Assembly (NCBI GenBank): GCA_902515095.1
Contig: CABXTC010000003.1
Location: 62,001-126,000 of the forward strand
Source of the DNA: an uncultured Pelagibacteraceae bacterium
Lineage (GTDB): Bacteria; Pseudomonadota; Alphaproteobacteria; Pelagibacterales; Pelagibacteraceae
Length of the DNA stretch: 64,000 bases
Direction of reading: 5' to 3'
Below are positions 20,206 to 28,840 of the stretch, piece by piece. Below the pieces are notes generated by a model. The model worked only from the letters and a program-made list of their open reading frames with translations. It was not told the DNA's origin and searched no databases. The translations under genes were made by a program, and so were the position numbers. Positions within the stretch are counted from its first letter, which is position 1. Every line of letters starts with the position of its first letter.

Positions 20206-21389
20206 ATTCTCTCTACACACAAAGCTATTCCCATCCCTCCACCTATACAAAGTGCAACACAACCTTTAACTTTTTTTTGTTTTTTCATCTCATGTATCAA
20301 GGTAACAAGTATTCTTGTTCCAGACGCACCAATTGGGTGGCCAAGAGCTATTGCTCCACCATTTACATTGACTATTTCTTCAGGAATTTTTAATTCTTTA
20401 ATCACTGCTAAGCTTTGAGCAGCAAAAGCTTCGTTAATCTCAAATAAATCAACATCTTTCAAACTCCATTCAGCTTTTTTAAGTGCTGCTTTAATTGCGG
20501 GTATGGGACCTAAGCCCATTAAAGATGGTTCAACACCACATGATGCCCATGAAACTATTTTAACCAGGGGTTCTATTGATTTTAGTTCTGCTTGTTTTCT
20601 TGTCATCAATATTGTTGCGGCTGCGCCGTCATTTATACCAGACGAATTTCCAGGAGTAACAGTTCCATTTTCTTTAAAAACAGTTTTTAATTTTTTTAAT
20701 TCATCCAAAATTAAATTACCTCTAGGATGTTCATCTTTATCAAAAACTAAAACTTTTTTATTAGTTTTAATTTCTAACTTAATTATCTCATCCTTAAATT
20801 TATTTTTACTTAAAGCTTCTTGTGTTTTTTTTTGAGAATTTAATGCAAAATTATCTTGTTCATCTCTTGAAATTTTGAATTTTTCTGCAACATTTTCTGC
20901 TGTTACGCCCATATGATAATGATTAAATGAGTCAATCAAACCATCATTGAGCATTGTATCAATTAATTTTGTATCATCTAATTTTTTATTCTCTCTATAA
21001 AACAATGCATGTGGTGCTCTCGACATATTTTCTTGACCACCTGAAACAACGATCATTTCTGGATCTAATTTAATCGATTGAAAACCTGAAACTATAGATC
21101 TTAAGCCTGATCCACAAACCTGATTAACAATATACGCTGGTTTAGTTACAGGGATACCGGCATGTATGGATGCTTGTCTAGCAGGGTTTTGACCAAGTCC
21201 CGAAGTGAGAACATGACCCATTATAACTTCATCAATTTGCTCAGACTTAAGATTTGATTTGTGTACAGCTTCTTTAATCACCAGCGCACCTAATTTTTCA
21301 GCACTCAAACTTTTTAAAGAACCTTTATATGTTCCAATTGGTGTTCTTAAAGCAGATGTTATTACAACATCATCTAATTTTTTGCTCAT
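20202..21389 (-). CDS. acetyl-CoA C-acetyltransferase (thiolase)
   Basis: A 395-residue thiolase that joins or splits acetoacetyl-CoA. The nucleophilic cysteine is in NQVCGSGLRS near residue 92, the His in NGGAIALGHPIGASG near residue 352 and the second Cys in CIGGGMGIA near the C-terminus, so the active site is complete. The start MSKKLDDVVITSALRTPIGT is typical. The sequence favours a biosynthetic acetyl-CoA acetyltransferase (AtoB/PhaA type), but no polyhydroxyalkanoate or mevalonate genes are near to settle its role. Confidence 0.93.
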   Translation of the reverse strand: MSKKLDDVVITSALRTPIGTYKGSLKSLSAEKLGALVIKEAVHKSNLKSEQIDEVIMGHVLTSGLGQNPARQASIHAGIPVTKPAYIVNQVCGSGLRSIVSGFQSIKLDPEMIVVSGGQENMSRAPHALFYRENKKLDDTKLIDTMLNDGLIDSFNHYHMGVTAENVAEKFKISRDEQDNFALNSQKKTQEALSKNKFKDEIIKLEIKTNKKVLVFDKDEHPRGNLILDELKKLKTVFKENGTVTPGNSSGINDGAAATILMTRKQAELKSIEPLVKIVSWASCGVEPSLMGLGPIPAIKAALKKAEWSLKDVDLFEINEAFAAQSLAVIKELKIPEEIVNVNGGAIALGHPIGASGTRILVTLIHEMKKQKKVKGCVALCIGGGMGIALCVERI

Positions 21390-21463
21390 TAAACACTAAG
21401 CATAATATTTTATAAGTTAAATTACATTAAAAACTTTGATATATTTAAATAATTATTGAATGA

Positions 21464-21540
21464 GGACCGCTGGCCAAATTGGATAAGGCGCTCGGCTACG
21501 AACCGGGAGATTCCAGATTCGAGTTCTGGGCGGTCCACCA
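21464..21540 (+). tRNA. tRNA-Arg(ACG)
   Basis: A complete cloverleaf of 77 bases. The acceptor strands GGACCGC and GCGGTCC pair perfectly, followed by discriminator A and an encoded CCA. The anticodon loop CTACGAA gives anticodon ACG at 21498-21500, read as inosine-CG after deamination, and a normal T-arm (GTTCTGGG region with TTCGAGT) is present. It sits at the edge of a sugar-modification cassette. Confidence 0.96.
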
Positions 21541-21543
21541 TAA

Positions 21544-22650
21544 TTATATTAAATTATCCACAATTTCTTTATATTTATTTAAACTTTTACCAGGAGAAAA
21601 TTGTAACAAACTTTTTTTAATGTACTTTTTTTTTCTGATTACTAACTCTGGTTTTTGAAAGTAAATTCTAATTTTATTTGCAAGATCTTCATAATCATCG
21701 TTATTTACCAAAAAACCTGCCTTACCATTCAATAGTATTTCTTTTGGTCCGGTTGGACATTTGGTTGAAATAACAAATTTTTTTAGAGCTAAACCTTCAA
21801 TTAAAACATTTGGCAAACCTTCTGTTCTTGAGGTTAAAATTAAAATATCTGATTTTAATAGGTAAGGATATGGATTTTTTTGGAAGCTTAAAATAAAAAG
21901 ATCCTTTTTAAAATTATTTTCTTTAGCATAATCAAGTAACAATTTTTTTTCATTTCCATCTCCCATCAATACAATGTTGCATCTTATTTTATCTTTTATT
22001 TCATTATATGCTCTAAGCAACATTATATTATTTTTATTATAGTCAAGTCTTCCTAGGGAAAATAAAATTGGTTTTTTTTTTTTTAAAAATGGTTCAGTTT
22101 TTATTCTAAATTTTTTTGACAACAAATTAAAATTAGAATTTAAAGTTGGATTATAAATATGAACAACTTTTAAATTTTTAGATAAAGCTTTAAATTCTCT
22201 TGATAGTTCTTTTGAATTACATATTACTAATTTAGAATATCTATAAATTAATTTTGCTAAAAAAATAATTAGCCTGCCTTTTAAATTCCACTCATATCTT
22301 TTTATTGATATTCTTTCACAGCAAATAACTTTTAACTTATTCCTAAAAAAAAACATATTTAATAACAAACTAATGACGTTAGCATGAGTTTGAAGTGAAA
22401 AAATTAAATCAGGTTTTATTTTTTTATATGCTTTAACAAGTCTCGCAAGCCCAAATATTGCTCTTTTAGAAGGAATTAAAATTTTCTTAATACCTATTCT
22501 TTTAATTTCTTTGTCAAATTTATTTGAAAAAGAATGAGATAGAAAAAAAATATCATATTGCTCAGATAGCTTTCCAGAGATCATCAAATTAGTTTTTTCA
22601 ACACCACCATCACCAAAATTAGGATGATAAAATATGATTTTTTTTTTCAC
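21544..22650 (-). CDS. GT4-type glycosyltransferase
   Basis: A 368-residue GT-B glycosyltransferase. The start IIFYHPNFGDGGVEKTN is the acceptor-domain glycine-rich loop, and the C-terminal half has LFSLGRLDYNKNN and the E-x7-E motif in EGLPNVLIEGLA near residue 282. Probably transfers a sugar during surface polysaccharide or lipopolysaccharide synthesis; donor unknown. Start is GTG. It ends four bases after tRNA-Arg on the opposite strand and is divergent (54-base gap) from the radical SAM gene, suggesting both belong to one glycan module. Confidence 0.87.
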   Translation of the reverse strand: MKKKIIFYHPNFGDGGVEKTNLMISGKLSEQYDIFFLSHSFSNKFDKEIKRIGIKKILIPSKRAIFGLARLVKAYKKIKPDLIFSLQTHANVISLLLNMFFFRNKLKVICCERISIKRYEWNLKGRLIIFLAKLIYRYSKLVICNSKELSREFKALSKNLKVVHIYNPTLNSNFNLLSKKFRIKTEPFLKKKKPILFSLGRLDYNKNNIMLLRAYNEIKDKIRCNIVLMGDGNEKKLLLDYAKENNFKKDLFILSFQKNPYPYLLKSDILILTSRTEGLPNVLIEGLALKKFVISTKCPTGPKEILLNGKAGFLVNNDDYEDLANKIRIYFQKPELVIRKKKYIKKSLLQFSPGKSLNKYKEIVDNLI

Positions 22651-22704
22651 AAATTTACTGTATTATTAATTTTAAAATTAATATTATATTTACAATAAAT
22701 AACA

Positions 22705-24249
22705 GTGCTTCAAAATAAGAATATTGACGTAGACAATTGGTTAATAAAATCAGAATTTCAATTACCAAAAGGAGATTCTGGTCAATTAATTTTAGATGAA
22801 ATCAAAAAATTTGATAAAGATTATGGGAATAATTCTAAATTTTTTGAGCTTATTTCAAGGATAATCTACCTATTTGCTAATAATCCGTGGTTAAGACAAA
22901 GAGAAATTAAATCTGCGTTAGATGTTGATATTTCAACATTGAGAATTTTAAACAAAATTATTAGGGGAAGTGAGTATTTGCAAAATTTAATCACTAAATC
23001 AGGTACAGCAAAAAAGTATTGGCAATCTATATCTCCCTTTTGTGCTCAGTTAGGGAGTGCCTTACAAAATGAATTTAAATATCCTATGAGAATTGCTTTA
23101 TATCCAGGTGTGTCTTGTATGTATTATTGTGGATTTTGTGGAAGAAACCAAGCAGAAAAATATCCTTCCAATGCAATAGAAAGTGGAAACAAGATATTTA
23201 ATAAAGTCCTTTCTGAACTTGATCCAAAAAATACAGCTATTTCTATTTCAGGTGGATTAGAACCCCTCACCAACCCTGGCATTGGTGACATTATTGAATT
23301 TGCTTCCGATCATGGACTAAGGGTTCCACTTATAACTAATGGACATTCACTAACTGAAAATTTTGTTAAAAAAAATCCTAAAATTATGAAGCTTGATTCT
23401 ATTAGAATTTCTTTATACGGCATTGACGAAGAGTCTTATGAATTTATCACTACTGTTAAAAAATCTTACAAAATGGTCAAAAGAAATTGTATTAATTTTT
23501 TGATAAAAAGAAATGAGGAAAATTCTAAAATCAAATTCGGTTTAAATTATATTATTCTTAAAGAGAACTATAAAAACCTCCCTAAGCTCATAAATTTTAT
23601 TGAGGAGGTAAATAGTGAAGTTAAAAATGGTCCAGGAATTGATTTTTTATCTTTAAGAGATGATTTTGATACAGTGACTGGAATATCAGATGTGAGGGAT
23701 CAGGATAAGAAATACCATCTTGATGGTTTACTAACTGAAGAAGATAGAAAAAAATTAATAAAATTATTTAAGGATTTTGAAAATGATAAGAGATTACAAA
23801 ATCTACATATTGATTACGGTTATGCCCTTCATCCTATTAGGATGGGGGTTTTAGGAAAAAAACTTACAAAAATAACTGATGATCAGATGAGAAAATATGG
23901 TCATACACAATTATCAGTTTGTGTTGATTTATATGGTGATGTTTTTTTATACAGAGAAGCAGGTTTTTTAAATAGAAATGGAAATGAAAAATTCATTATT
24001 GGCAGAGTAGATAATAAAACTTCTTTTAGACAAGTTATAGAAAACTTTTTGAATAACACTGGTGGCATTAAAAGTGAAAAGAATGACATAAGATTTATGG
24101 ATCCATTTGATCATGTAATGACATCATTAATAAATCAAGCAGAAGATGATAAAGATTTTGGAATTCCATTCAAGGAGGGCCCTGTTGCTCTTAGATATTA
24201 TACTCAGAAAGTTAATCTAGGAAATAGTTGGTACAAGGATGCATTCTAA
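22705..24249 (+). CDS. radical SAM enzyme, DesII-like (possible dTDP-amino-dideoxysugar ammonia-lyase)
   Basis: A 514-residue radical SAM protein. The iron-sulfur motif is CMYYCGFC (Cys138, Cys142, Cys145), a CX3CX2C arrangement preceded by YPGVS and followed by ISISGGLEPLTNP, the SAM-binding strand. The overall length, the N-terminal helical region (NPWLRQREIKSAL) and the late VCVDLYGDVFLYREAGF segment resemble DesII/EryCV, which deaminate dTDP-4-amino-4,6-dideoxyglucose in deoxysugar synthesis. The true substrate is inference. Start is GTG. It overlaps the next gene (Gfo/Idh type) by 11 bases. Confidence 0.65.
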   Translation: MLQNKNIDVDNWLIKSEFQLPKGDSGQLILDEIKKFDKDYGNNSKFFELISRIIYLFANNPWLRQREIKSALDVDISTLRILNKIIRGSEYLQNLITKSGTAKKYWQSISPFCAQLGSALQNEFKYPMRIALYPGVSCMYYCGFCGRNQAEKYPSNAIESGNKIFNKVLSELDPKNTAISISGGLEPLTNPGIGDIIEFASDHGLRVPLITNGHSLTENFVKKNPKIMKLDSIRISLYGIDEESYEFITTVKKSYKMVKRNCINFLIKRNEENSKIKFGLNYIILKENYKNLPKLINFIEEVNSEVKNGPGIDFLSLRDDFDTVTGISDVRDQDKKYHLDGLLTEEDRKKLIKLFKDFENDKRLQNLHIDYGYALHPIRMGVLGKKLTKITDDQMRKYGHTQLSVCVDLYGDVFLYREAGFLNRNGNEKFIIGRVDNKTSFRQVIENFLNNTGGIKSEKNDIRFMDPFDHVMTSLINQAEDDKDFGIPFKEGPVALRYYTQKVNLGNSWYKDAF

Positions 24250-24955
24250 ATCGACTGGTTTAGTTGGTAAGGGTAAATGGGGAAAAATACTTCAAAAAAA
24301 AATAAACTCTATTTCAAAATTACATTTTACAGCTAACAGTAAGTCAAAATATTTTAACAAATTAGATAAAATAGATTGGATTTTCATCGCTACCCCGGAT
24401 AACACTCATTTCAATATAGTTAACAAATGTATAGAAAAAAAAATAAATATATTTTGTGAAAAACCACTTACAAAAACTTATATTCAATCACTGAGATTAT
24501 TTCAAAAAGCCAAGAAAAATAGGATCTTACTGTATGTTGATGAAGTACAATCCTTTTTAAAAAAGAAATTAAAAATTAAAAAATATAATTATATCACTAG
24601 ACAAAAAAAAGGTTTTGGCAATCCTAAGGATTTATTATTTAGATTTGCTTATCATGATTTTTATTATTTATATGAAAAAGTTAAAAAAGACAAAATTTCA
24701 AATATTAAAATATTAAATATAAAAGATTATTTAGAATTTAAAATTGATTTTGGAAAAAAAACATTTCATTTTTATTACAGTTTAAATTCTGAAAAAAGGA
24801 TCCATAGTTTTAATTCAATAAATCTTTTAACCAAAAAAGATGTACTTTCTAAAATGATTAAAGATGTTCTTAATGAAAAGGTTGATTTTAATAATAATAA
24901 AAATAAAAGTCTATTTGCTAATAAATTAATCGATAAGATAATAAAAAAAATATGA
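24239..24955 (+). CDS. Gfo/Idh/MocA-family oxidoreductase-like protein, short
   Basis: 238 residues with a recognisable N-terminal Rossmann domain: GLVGKGKWGKILQKK and IATPDNTHFNIVNKCIEKKINIFCEKPLT, the latter carrying the EKP motif of Gfo/Idh/MocA proteins. It is about 100 residues shorter than usual and the C-terminal substrate domain is poorly conserved and Lys-rich. It probably oxidises or reduces a nucleotide sugar, acting with the radical SAM product, whose gene it overlaps by 11 bases. It could also be a degenerate, non-catalytic member. Confidence 0.72.
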   Translation: MHSKSTGLVGKGKWGKILQKKINSISKLHFTANSKSKYFNKLDKIDWIFIATPDNTHFNIVNKCIEKKINIFCEKPLTKTYIQSLRLFQKAKKNRILLYVDEVQSFLKKKLKIKKYNYITRQKKGFGNPKDLLFRFAYHDFYYLYEKVKKDKISNIKILNIKDYLEFKIDFGKKTFHFYYSLNSEKRIHSFNSINLLTKKDVLSKMIKDVLNEKVDFNNNKNKSLFANKLIDKIIKKI

Positions 24956-25035
24956 AAATTTCCTTACAAAAATCAGTTATATATTTTTTTATAATTGTTT
25001 TAATAATTTTATTAATTCTAACTTTAGTATTATAG
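24952..25035 (+). CDS. tiny single-span membrane peptide, 27 residues
   Basis: ATG overlaps the TGA of the preceding gene (ATGA), giving a 27-residue product: a short basic head (MKISLQK) followed by an uninterrupted hydrophobic helix of about 18 residues (Phe/Ile/Leu/Val). The tight coupling and the clean membrane helix argue for a real gene. No family is recognised. It may anchor or modulate one of the neighbouring envelope enzymes, which is only a guess; AT-rich DNA can also encode such runs by chance. Confidence 0.45.
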   Translation: MKISLQKSVIYFFIIVLIILLILTLVL

Positions 25036-25041
25036 AAAAAT

Positions 25042-25446
25042 ATGAGCAAAGAATTTGAACAAATAAGTATTAAACCTGGGTTTATGAAACACAATGGAGG
25101 TGTTTTATTTAGAGCCGTATCTGAAACAGAGTATGAATTTAAATCAATAATTAACGAGAATCATTTAAATGCGGCAGGAATAACTCATGGTGGTTATCTA
25201 TCGGCACTAATTGATGCTGGGGCAGGGACTGCGGCACATAGAGCATCTGATAATTCACCATGTGTAACTATTTCTTTAGATCTTAAATATATTGGTGCTT
25301 CAAAAATTGGTGATGAAATTATTGGAAATGTAAAAATTCTAAAAAAAACTAAAACACTTGTGTTTTTATTTTGTGAATTAAAATGTGACAATAAAATTAT
25401 TACATCTGCCTCTGGTATTTGGAAAATTCTTAAGATTAAGTCTTAA
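25042..25446 (+). CDS. PaaI-family thioesterase (hotdog fold)
   Basis: A 134-residue single hotdog-fold acyl-CoA thioesterase. The signature HGGYLSALIDAGAGTAAH, containing the catalytic acidic residue and the helix of the hotdog, sits near residue 50, and VTISLDLKYIGAS near residue 75 is the following strand. Such enzymes release CoA from small or aromatic acyl-CoAs; the substrate is not known. It starts seven bases after the small membrane peptide and ends before a 179-base gap. Confidence 0.88.
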   Translation: MSKEFEQISIKPGFMKHNGGVLFRAVSETEYEFKSIINENHLNAAGITHGGYLSALIDAGAGTAAHRASDNSPCVTISLDLKYIGASKIGDEIIGNVKILKKTKTLVFLFCELKCDNKIITSASGIWKILKIKS

Positions 25447-25625
25447 AACTTTATGTCTGATAGTTAATTTTGGATAATTAGCTATATTGTGTTAAATTAG
25501 GTAAAATTATTGAAAGTCAAAATGAGAACTTTTAGCCTAATGATTCGGTCATGTTTTAGTCTATTTTTGTTCTTTAAGAGCAACTATATCTTGTAGGTAA
25601 GATACTTAACATACCAAAGATAGAA

Positions 25626-28103
25626 ATGAATAAAAATAAAATCACAGCAGTACTAGGTCCAACCAACACAGGTAAAACACATTTAGCAATAGAAACAATG
25701 CTTTCATTTGAATCTGGAATGATAGGTTTTCCACTAAGACTTTTGGCGCGAGAGGTATATGACAAAGTTATAAAAAAAACCAAACATGATGAAGTTGCTC
25801 TTATAACTGGAGAAGAAAAAATTATACCAGCAAATGCAAAATATTTTTTATGTACAGTAGAGTCTATGCCAATAGACAAAGATTTAGAATTTGTTGGAAT
25901 TGATGAAATTCAAATGTGTGCAGACCATGAACGAGGCCACATTTTTACAGATAGATTACTTAATATGAGGGGTAGTAAGCTTACAATGTTTATGGGTTCA
26001 AATACGATAAAAGGTATTATCTCAAAATTAAATGATGATATAGAGTTTATTAATAGGAAAAGATTATCTAAACTTACTTACGCTGGCCATAAAAAAATCT
26101 CGCGAATTAATAGAAAAACAGCAATAATTGCTTTTTCAACAGAGGAAGTTTACGCCATAGCTGAATTATTACGAAGACAAAAAGGTGGAGCAGCGATTGT
26201 AATGGGGTCATTGAGTCCAAAAACAAGAAATGCTCAAGTTAATTTATATCAATCAGGAGATGTCGATTTTTTAGTAGCAACTGATGCCATAGGTATGGGA
26301 ATTAATATGGACCTTGACCATGTATATTTTTCAAATTTAAAAAAATTTGATGGAAAAAAATTAAGAAAACTTAATCTATCTGAAATAGGTCAAATTGCAG
26401 GCAGGGCAGGCAGATACCTAAATGATGGTAATTTTGGTATTACTGGTGATTGTAAAGATATAAAAGCTGAAGAAGTTGATTTATTAGAAAATCATAAGTT
26501 TGAAGAAATAAGAACTTTGTTTTGGAGAAATTCTAACTTGAATTTCAACAACCCACCGGCCTTATTAAAATCACTTGAGGAAAAACCTGATAAAGATTGG
26601 TTAAGGAAAATTCATGAATGTGAAGATGAAAAGGTTCTCAAATATTTTATTAAAAAATTGGATTTAAACAGTGCGATTAAAGTAAAAGAGACTTTAATTT
26701 TATTATGGGAATGCTGTCAAATTCCTGATTTTGTTAAAAAAACTTATGGAAATCATATTGACGTTGTTGAAAAAGTATTCAATTTTCTAAATACTAGTAA
26801 AGGAAAAATCACTAATGATTTTATGCATTTACAGCTTATGAAGCTTAATAAATTGGAAGGAAATGTAGATTCTTTAGCAAATAGAATTGCAAATGTAAGA
26901 ACTTGGTCTTATGTTTCGAATAAAAATAATTGGGTAGAAAATCAAAATTATTGGGTAGAAAAAACAAAATTTTTAGAGGATAAACTTTCAGATAGACTTC
27001 ATGAAGAAATTACAAAAACTTTCATTGATAAAAGAGCAAGCGTGCTTGCAAGAGGTTTAAAACAGGACATGAAATTTGATACTAAAATTCTAGAAAATAA
27101 TGATGTTATGATTGATGATCAATTCATTGGTAAAATAAATGGTCTAAAATTGGATTTAGATCTTAAGAAAGGCGCTCTTGAAACTGATATTAAATCTCTT
27201 AAAAAAGCTGCAAGAAAAACTATTGGGCCAGAGCTTGAAAAAAGAATTCAGATAATAATTGATACAGGTTTAATTGATCTAAAAAATGATTTTAAAATTT
27301 ATTGGAATAATTCATCAATATGTAAGTTGTCACCTGGAAAAGATTACTTAAACCCCAACATTGAATTATTAGTTGATGACATGCTTGAACAAAATCAAAG
27401 AAATAAGTTGGTAAATTTTTTAGAAAAATGGTTAAAAAATAAAATTTCAACTATTTTAAAAAGTCTTTTTGATCTAAAAGATCTTAAAGATAAAAATTCT
27501 TCGATTAAAGCATTAGCATATCAACTTTATGAAAATAATGGGGTTATAAAAAGAGATCAAGTTTCAGATTATATTAAAAAATTAGATCAAAGTGATAGAA
27601 AAATTTTACGAGATTTAGGTGTAAAATTTGGAAGATACCATATTTTCTTATACAAGCTTATCAAGCCAGAGCCTGTTTCTCTTAGAACATTACTTTGGAA
27701 GAATCATCATCAAAAATTCTTCAATTTACAACCACCAACTTTTGGTCTTAATTTTATTAATGATGATAAAATAAAGAATAAAAATTTTATGCTACTTTGT
27801 GGTTTTGAAAAATTTAATAATTTTTACGTAAGAATAGATATTTTAGAGAGGTTATTTGTACAAATAATTAATTCAAATTCTGGAAATCTTAAAGAAATTA
27901 AAATGATGCCAGAAATGTTAAATTTATTAGGGTGCAATAAAGATAATTTTAAACATTTACTTAAAATAATGAATTATAAAATTATAGAAAAAAATAGTGA
28001 ATTATTTTTTAAATATATGCCAAAAAAGAAAATTAAAAGAGAAAACAGAGGAAATATTAAAGAAAATCCTTTTGGGGTCTTAAAAAATTTAAATTTAAAT
28101 TAA
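25626..28103 (+). CDS. SUV3-like DEXH-box RNA helicase
   Basis: An 825-residue superfamily 2 helicase of the type found in alphaproteobacteria and related to the mitochondrial SUV3 helicase of the RNA degradosome. Walker A is GPTNTGKT near residue 11, the DEXH box is DEIQ near residue 93, and motifs V/VI are ATDAIGMGIN and IGQIAGRAGRY. The long C-terminal part is poorly conserved and Lys-rich. Probably unwinds RNA during decay, in the cytoplasm. First gene of a run with the TerB-like protein, ferredoxin and CarD. The 179 bases before it hold no gene I can support. Confidence 0.88.
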   Translation: MNKNKITAVLGPTNTGKTHLAIETMLSFESGMIGFPLRLLAREVYDKVIKKTKHDEVALITGEEKIIPANAKYFLCTVESMPIDKDLEFVGIDEIQMCADHERGHIFTDRLLNMRGSKLTMFMGSNTIKGIISKLNDDIEFINRKRLSKLTYAGHKKISRINRKTAIIAFSTEEVYAIAELLRRQKGGAAIVMGSLSPKTRNAQVNLYQSGDVDFLVATDAIGMGINMDLDHVYFSNLKKFDGKKLRKLNLSEIGQIAGRAGRYLNDGNFGITGDCKDIKAEEVDLLENHKFEEIRTLFWRNSNLNFNNPPALLKSLEEKPDKDWLRKIHECEDEKVLKYFIKKLDLNSAIKVKETLILLWECCQIPDFVKKTYGNHIDVVEKVFNFLNTSKGKITNDFMHLQLMKLNKLEGNVDSLANRIANVRTWSYVSNKNNWVENQNYWVEKTKFLEDKLSDRLHEEITKTFIDKRASVLARGLKQDMKFDTKILENNDVMIDDQFIGKINGLKLDLDLKKGALETDIKSLKKAARKTIGPELEKRIQIIIDTGLIDLKNDFKIYWNNSSICKLSPGKDYLNPNIELLVDDMLEQNQRNKLVNFLEKWLKNKISTILKSLFDLKDLKDKNSSIKALAYQLYENNGVIKRDQVSDYIKKLDQSDRKILRDLGVKFGRYHIFLYKLIKPEPVSLRTLLWKNHHQKFFNLQPPTFGLNFINDDKIKNKNFMLLCGFEKFNNFYVRIDILERLFVQIINSNSGNLKEIKMMPEMLNLLGCNKDNFKHLLKIMNYKIIEKNSELFFKYMPKKKIKRENRGNIKENPFGVLKNLNLN

Positions 28104-28106
28104 ATT

Positions 28107-28517
28107 ATGTTCTTTAAGAAAAATAATAATCAAAACGACGATCTGTCTAAAGTTGCAGCATTATTAATTCATGCAGCAAAAATTGATGAAAATTATTCAC
28201 CAGCCGAAGAAGAAATTATTAAGAGAGCTTTATTAAGAATTGGTGCTAGCAATGAAGATGTGAGTAAAATAATAGCTGATGGAAAAAAAATAGAAGAAGA
28301 CTCTAATCAAATATTAGATTTTACAAAGGAAGTTAAAAACATGGAGCAAGAAAACAAAATAAAGATAATTGAGACACTTTGGAGAATAATTTACTCTAAT
28401 AATGACGCAGATATGTATGAAACTAACTTAATGAGAAGATTAACTGGGCTGCTGTATGTTGACAACAAATTAATGGGAGATATTAAAGATAAAATTAAAA
28501 AAGAAATTTCAAAATGA
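28107..28517 (+). CDS. TerB-like protein
   Basis: 136 all-helical residues resembling the TerB (tellurite resistance B) domain: an acidic helix [22 protein letters not shown] that can bind metal, and a second acidic helix [24 protein letters not shown]. Function is not established for these stand-alone copies; membrane-stress or metal-related roles have been suggested for the family. It starts three bases after the helicase and overlaps the ferredoxin gene by four (ATGA), so the three genes are cotranscribed. Confidence 0.8.
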   Translation: MFFKKNNNQNDDLSKVAALLIHAAKIDENYSPAEEEIIKRALLRIGASNEDVSKIIADGKKIEEDSNQILDFTKEVKNMEQENKIKIIETLWRIIYSNNDADMYETNLMRRLTGLLYVDNKLMGDIKDKIKKEISK

Positions 28518-28840
28518 CTTACATTGTAAATGATAATTGTATCAAATGTAAATTAATGGATTGTGTTGATGTGTGCCCTGTTGATTGCTTCTACGAAGGT
28601 AAAAATATGCTTGTAATTAAACCGGATGAGTGTATAGATTGTGGCGTTTGCGAGCCAGAGTGTCCTGTTGATGCTATTAAAGCTGATACTGAGCCAGGTA
28701 GCGAAAAATGGTTAGAAATCAATAAACAATATTCTGAAATCTGGCCAAATATTAGTGAAAAAAAAGATCCACCTGCGGATCACGAAAAATATAAAAATGA
28801 GCAAAATAAGTTTGAAAAATATTTTAAAGAAAACCTTTAA
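28514..28840 (+). CDS. fdxA: 7Fe ferredoxin (FdxA type)
   Basis: A 108-residue electron carrier. The N-terminal cysteine set [18 protein letters not shown] is the 3Fe-4S/4Fe-4S pattern with an extra Cys, and the second cluster is [16 protein letters not shown]; the C-terminal extension is typical of the 7Fe FdxA family. Partner reactions are unknown. It overlaps TerB upstream, and the carD start most likely lies inside its last 44 bases. FdxA just before CarD is a recurring alphaproteobacterial arrangement. Confidence 0.93.
   Translation: MTYIVNDNCIKCKLMDCVDVCPVDCFYEGKNMLVIKPDECIDCGVCEPECPVDAIKADTEPGSEKWLEINKQYSEIWPNISEKKDPPADHEKYKNEQNKFEKYFKENL

Noticed and set aside
21541-25041. Integrase-type attachment site at tRNA-Arg
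   Set aside because: I looked for a second copy of the tRNA 3' end (GGGCGGTCCACCA) to the right and found none, and there is no integrase gene.
25447-25625. Open frame of 24 codons from ATG 25522 in front of the helicase, beginning MRTFSLMIRSC
   Set aside because: No ribosome site, no recognisable family and very AT-rich; too short to support. The 179-base gap otherwise shows no hairpin or repeat I can defend.
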